A DNA stretch of 64,000 bases. Origin: Daejeonella sp. (GTDB taxonomy: Bacteria; Bacteroidota; Bacteroidia; Sphingobacteriales; Sphingobacteriaceae). A program made the position numbers and the translations under genes. The stretch is from NCBI RefSeq assembly GCF_017495225.1, contig NZ_JAFEIG010000033.1:62001-126000 (forward strand), written 5' to 3'. Every line of letters starts with the position of its first letter. Position 1 is the first letter of the stretch. The notes beneath the pieces were generated by a model. The model saw only the letters and a program-made list of their open reading frames with translations, made no database searches and was not told the DNA's origin. Positions 60,641 to 64,000 of this stretch are shown piece by piece.

Positions 60641-63511
60641 TTAGTTCATAAAGCTTCCATCACCTCTTCTAATCAGAGGTCTGTTATTATTACCTACGGC
60701 GCCGGTCCATTTTTGTAAATTCATACTTAAGTTTAGCATAACATAACGGCTGTTAGGGTTGGTTAAAGTTTCTGTAAATCCTAAATCATTTTGTGTTCTG
60801 TTGATAAAGTTGTTCTGGTTCAACAAATCATAGGCTCTTAATTGCAGAGAGCCTTTATTTTTAAACACCCGCATTTGCAGCATAGTGTTAATAATCAAGG
60901 GATTGTTCGTTATATTGTTGCTAATACCACTCACATAATTTTTGCTTATTGCATACCCAAATTGGTAATTTTTGGCAAAATAAATGTTCCCATCTACACT
61001 CAATGCCCAAATTTTTTGGACAATATCCCTAGAACGAGCTAAAGAAAAATCTATTTTATTATAATCATATGAAACGAATGGATTTATATCAAACCAAGGT
61101 TTGGGAGTCATTCGCGGACCAAAACTTTGTTTAAAACCCCAAGTTTTTGAGCTGTTGATTTGGTTATTACTCATCGAAGCACGGTTTGAGTTGATGATAT
61201 TCCCAAAAAATCTAAGGTTATACCTTCTATCGCTTAATTGCTTAGAAATAGAATAGTCGCCAATAGTGCTATTGTTTCCTTGTAAGTTTACAAATCGTGT
61301 TTCATTTTTAAATATACCAAAAGCACTAGGATCTCTAATCTCAACAACATTATTGACTACCTGGTTTTCTGTAAACGAGGAGTTTAGTCTTAATTCATAG
61401 TTAATTCTTGAGTTAGCAATGTAATTGCTATACTGAGCATTTACGCTGTGTGCAAATGCAACTTTCAAATCGGGATTACCCACAATGGCATTTTGTGGAT
61501 TTGAAACGTCTTTTACAGGTTGAATTTGGTTAAACAAGGGCTCAATAGCTCTGCCACTATAGTTTAATGAAACTCTGTGCGTACTCGAAAGTCTTAATTG
61601 AACACGAGCAATGGGTATAAATCTAAAATTTTGTCTATCAATTCTAGACGCAACACTAGTACTGCTTGCTACTAAAGAAGTATTAACACTGGTTACACCC
61701 AAAGAGAAATTAAACAAAGTGCTATTATTACCATATTTGTAATTTATAGAGTTTCGGTATTGAGTGAAGGAGTAGTTAAACACATTGCTGAAAGTATCTA
61801 AGAGGGATAAATTCCCATTGGCTTCAATATCACTCGTTAGGCGACTATTATCATAGCTTCTGTTTTCTAAATTCGTATTAAATTCTAATCGAGATAATTT
61901 CCCCAAAGGTTCGGTATAAGTTAAACTACCACGGGCACTGTTTTGAAGGTTATTTACATCAATTAGGCGATTAAGAATAGAATCACCCAAGAACAATTGA
62001 TTAACATCTCTATAATTGAAAAGATTTAATTGTTCATCCGCATTATTATTTTGTTGCTGCCTAATGGTAGCTTCGGCAGAGAAAGTCCTTGAAGGAGTTT
62101 TAAAAATGTGTTGATAAGCAACTGTTCCGCCAATGTTTGGACGAGTACTGCTATTATTGTTATTATTAATTTGATCCTGGTTGATCAAGCCTTTTTGAAA
62201 GTTTGTAGACTTGTTGAAACTTGTTGAATTGACAAAACTCAAGTTAGGAGAAAACTGAATATAATTGGCACTATCAATGGCATATTCTATTTCAAAACCA
62301 ATGGTATGTGTTTTATTATTGGATTCAAAATTAGCATCCCTGTCAGAATTAGTTATCCCTAAAGTACTTATTGCTTGAGATCTGCTAATGGTTTGAGTAG
62401 TATTATCGGTATAACTAAAATTATAATTAGCTAAAAAATCTATCTTTTCACCAAATTTATCTCGGTAGGTAAATGCTGGTGCGGTTCTTAAGTTGTTACC
62501 TCCTGTTGCACTTCCACCACCACCACCAAGGCTTACTCCACTTCTTCCACCCTGGTTGGATGCTCCACCCAATCGGCCAATACTCGCATTTTGACCTGCA
62601 ATTCCGTTAGGAGTTTTGAGTAAAGTTGTGTTTACTGTAATGGTTTGATTCTTATTGATACGGGTTAAGTTGGCACTACCTTCGTATTGATCGAGGGTTC
62701 CAAGACCTGCGTTTAACCTTGCCATATTACCAACAGATTTATCTTGCCTTGTAGTAATATTCAACACCTTAGTTGGATCGCCATCTTTCACCCCAGTTCT
62801 GGCAGCAGTATTTCCATAATCATCTACCATTTGAACCTTATCTACAATTTCTGCCGGTAAATTCTGAACTGCTGTAGCTACATCGCCACCATAAATATCT
62901 TTACCATTTAATCGTGCTCTCGCCACAGATGTTCCATTTACAGTCACCGAACCATCATTACCCACTTGAACACCTTCCATTTTTTGCAATAACTCATCAA
63001 CAGTAGCCCCTTTTCTTACCACATAATCACTGGCTCGGTACTCTACCGTATCTGTTTTATATACAATTGATGGCGTACCATCAACAATAACCTCACTTAA
63101 TACTTTCTCATCATTTTTTAAGATGATAGGGTCTAAAGTAATTCGGGCGGTAGCATCATTGTATTTACCAGAAATAACCTTGCTAACATGGCCCAAAGAA
63201 GTTACTTGAACTTTAAAAACCCAGGATTTAACATTTTTAAAAATAAAAATCCCATCCTCGTTGGTTGATGTTTTAAGTGTGTCGGCAGTAGAAGTTAATG
63301 TTACCGTTGCACCAATAACCGTTTGATCTAGTGAATCTTTAACCACACCCGAGACTTGTCTAAGCGGAATAGGTTGGGGCGATGTTGCCGGAGGTCTTGG
63401 TGTGGATTGCGCAAAAAGCTGAGCAATTGTTAGGCTAAAAATCAATGTTAACAGAGCAATTTTAGCGTATTTTTTGCGCAAGAGACACGCCGATCTAGTT
63501 ATTAAATTCAT
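60641..63511 (-). CDS. Large outer-membrane beta-barrel protein, receptor-like
   Basis: 956 residues. Signal peptide ends LFAQ (~35). A carboxypeptidase-regulatory-like beta-sandwich (RQVSGVVKDSLDQTVIGATV, ~50-130) and a plug-like segment (KGATVDELLQKMEGVQVGND) precede a Gly/Asn-rich spacer (SLGGGGGSATGGNN) and a long barrel. The C-terminus ends GDGSFMN rather than in a strong aromatic barrel signal. It matches the outer-membrane-beta-barrel family related to TonB receptors. Substrate unknown. A cut gene lies 18 bp upstream on the same strand. Confidence 0.82.
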   Translation of the reverse strand: MNLITRSACLLRKKYAKIALLTLIFSLTIAQLFAQSTPRPPATSPQPIPLRQVSGVVKDSLDQTVIGATVTLTSTADTLKTSTNEDGIFIFKNVKSWVFKVQVTSLGHVSKVISGKYNDATARITLDPIILKNDEKVLSEVIVDGTPSIVYKTDTVEYRASDYVVRKGATVDELLQKMEGVQVGNDGSVTVNGTSVARARLNGKDIYGGDVATAVQNLPAEIVDKVQMVDDYGNTAARTGVKDGDPTKVLNITTRQDKSVGNMARLNAGLGTLDQYEGSANLTRINKNQTITVNTTLLKTPNGIAGQNASIGRLGGASNQGGRSGVSLGGGGGSATGGNNLRTAPAFTYRDKFGEKIDFLANYNFSYTDNTTQTISRSQAISTLGITNSDRDANFESNNKTHTIGFEIEYAIDSANYIQFSPNLSFVNSTSFNKSTNFQKGLINQDQINNNNNSSTRPNIGGTVAYQHIFKTPSRTFSAEATIRQQQNNNADEQLNLFNYRDVNQLFLGDSILNRLIDVNNLQNSARGSLTYTEPLGKLSRLEFNTNLENRSYDNSRLTSDIEANGNLSLLDTFSNVFNYSFTQYRNSINYKYGNNSTLFNFSLGVTSVNTSLVASSTSVASRIDRQNFRFIPIARVQLRLSSTHRVSLNYSGRAIEPLFNQIQPVKDVSNPQNAIVGNPDLKVAFAHSVNAQYSNYIANSRINYELRLNSSFTENQVVNNVVEIRDPSAFGIFKNETRFVNLQGNNSTIGDYSISKQLSDRRYNLRFFGNIINSNRASMSNNQINSSKTWGFKQSFGPRMTPKPWFDINPFVSYDYNKIDFSLARSRDIVQKIWALSVDGNIYFAKNYQFGYAISKNYVSGISNNITNNPLIINTMLQMRVFKNKGSLQLRAYDLLNQNNFINRTQNDLGFTETLTNPNSRYVMLNLSMNLQKWTGAVGNNNRPLIRRGDGSFMN

Positions 63512-63529
63512 AATTCTTGATAAGAAATT

Positions 63530-64000
63530 CTAATTTCCTTTAGTTAAAATATATTTACCCCAAAAATCTGTCGGAGTGATTAAATCCTGGAAGTTGAAAT
63601 TGCCCATTCCGCCTCCCATTCCACCACCCATTCCGCCACTACCTTCAACTCGTACCACCGATACTTCACTTGAACCACCACCGGGTCTGCCACCGCCGGA
63701 AAAACCTCCAAAATTGATTTGTAAGCCATTAAGCTTAATATTGTATGAGAACTCTTTAGGATTATCAGCCGACATTTCTAATAATTCCAAAGGAATGGAA
63801 GCTTCATACATAAAAACTCCCTCATCACTAATAGAAGCCATTGTTTTAATACTGTATTCATTATAAATAGAAATTAAGCTATCCGGAATATCCTTAAAGC
63901 CGAAAACTTTAATTTCTTTGGCGCTCGCTAATTGTGTTCTGGCTATGGCCCTTTGTAATGAGTCTCTTTGTGCCGGACTCATATCCTGAAAGCGGCCAAA
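63530..64000 (-). CDS. C-terminal part of a Gly-rich protein, cut by window edge
   Basis: Incomplete: the frame stays open to base 64000 and the true start lies outside; the Met at 63982 is internal. The visible 156 residues have charged helical segments (DSLQRAIARTQLASAKEIKV), strands (GVFMYEASIPLELLEM, SYNIKLNGLQINFGGF) and a Gly/Met-rich stretch (GGMGGGMGGGMGNFNF). No known domain recognised. The gene probably forms an operon with the downstream outer-membrane protein. Confidence 0.65.
   Translation of the reverse strand, partial: FGRFQDMSPAQRDSLQRAIARTQLASAKEIKVFGFKDIPDSLISIYNEYSIKTMASISDEGVFMYEASIPLELLEMSADNPKEFSYNIKLNGLQINFGGFSGGGRPGGGSSEVSVVRVEGSGGMGGGMGGGMGNFNFQDLITPTDFWGKYILTKGN

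Noticed and set aside
63576-63866. Pro-rich plus-strand frame
   Set aside because: It is the antisense of the Gly-rich repeat of the cut protein on the minus strand.

Overview
The window looks like chromosomal DNA of a Bacteroidota bacterium, most likely Sphingobacteriaceae (Pedobacter-like). Signs of this are the AT-rich DNA, -7 promoter boxes of the Bacteroidota type (TAnnTTTG, often with TTTG about 19-23 bp upstream), few recognisable Shine-Dalgarno sites, several TTG starts, two large TonB-dependent-receptor-type proteins with carboxypeptidase-regulatory N-termini, double-glycine peptide leaders of the Bacteroidota type, a DUF4920 lipoprotein, a DUF5117-type metalloprotease and a 29-codon COX24-type gene. 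The genus is inferred; nothing was searched.

Layout. 1-2600: dispersed repeats, an M28 peptidase lipoprotein, and a GIY-YIG nuclease gene bracketed by copies of one ~110-bp inverted-repeat element. 2600-6960: a minus-strand thiamine cluster (TPP riboswitch, TonB-dependent receptor, diverged ThiE/TenI-like protein, possible thiamine pyrophosphokinase, GNAT). 7000-9100: palindromic repeats and aspS. 9770-17083: a locus of three small double-glycine precursor genes, each with a six-cysteine core, interleaved with five thiol-redox proteins (C39-like/VKOR/DsbA fusion, TPR-TlpA, lone DsbD alpha domain, thioredoxin-like, TlpA). This is the best candidate for an undescribed system: export-targeted, disulfide-rich peptides with their own oxidative-folding set. 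17200-30500: housekeeping genes (glycosylasparaginase, CutC, M20 amidohydrolase, tricorn-like S41 protease, SSB, MutY, HU, TPR protein, a COX24-type mini-protein, RNase G/E, RadA, DUF4920).

30850-41250: a type I restriction-modification island: half-size HsdS, HsdM, a gene remnant, full HsdS, a DUF3800 protein with a basic partner, Fic, two palindromic operator-like sites, HsdR and a YgjP/DUF45 metalloprotease overlapping hsdR. 41300-53700: CarB without the usual C-terminal allosteric domain, the PnuC/NadR-kinase pair for nicotinamide riboside, an ECF sigma factor with a probable anti-sigma factor and a surface protein, TerC, RlmI-like methyltransferase, CsaA-like tRNA-binding protein, TadA, superoxide dismutase, and OxyR with two OxyR-box-like sites. 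53770-64000: DUF5117-type metalloprotease, RluF-like pseudouridine synthase, PanD, a BlaI/BlaR1(M56)-type pair with a dyad operator, a large outer-membrane receptor-like protein and a cut-off Gly-rich protein.

I saw no tRNA, rRNA, CRISPR array, transposase or integrase. Recent change shows mainly as the restriction island, the peptide-leader duplication and the inverted repeats around the GIY-YIG gene.
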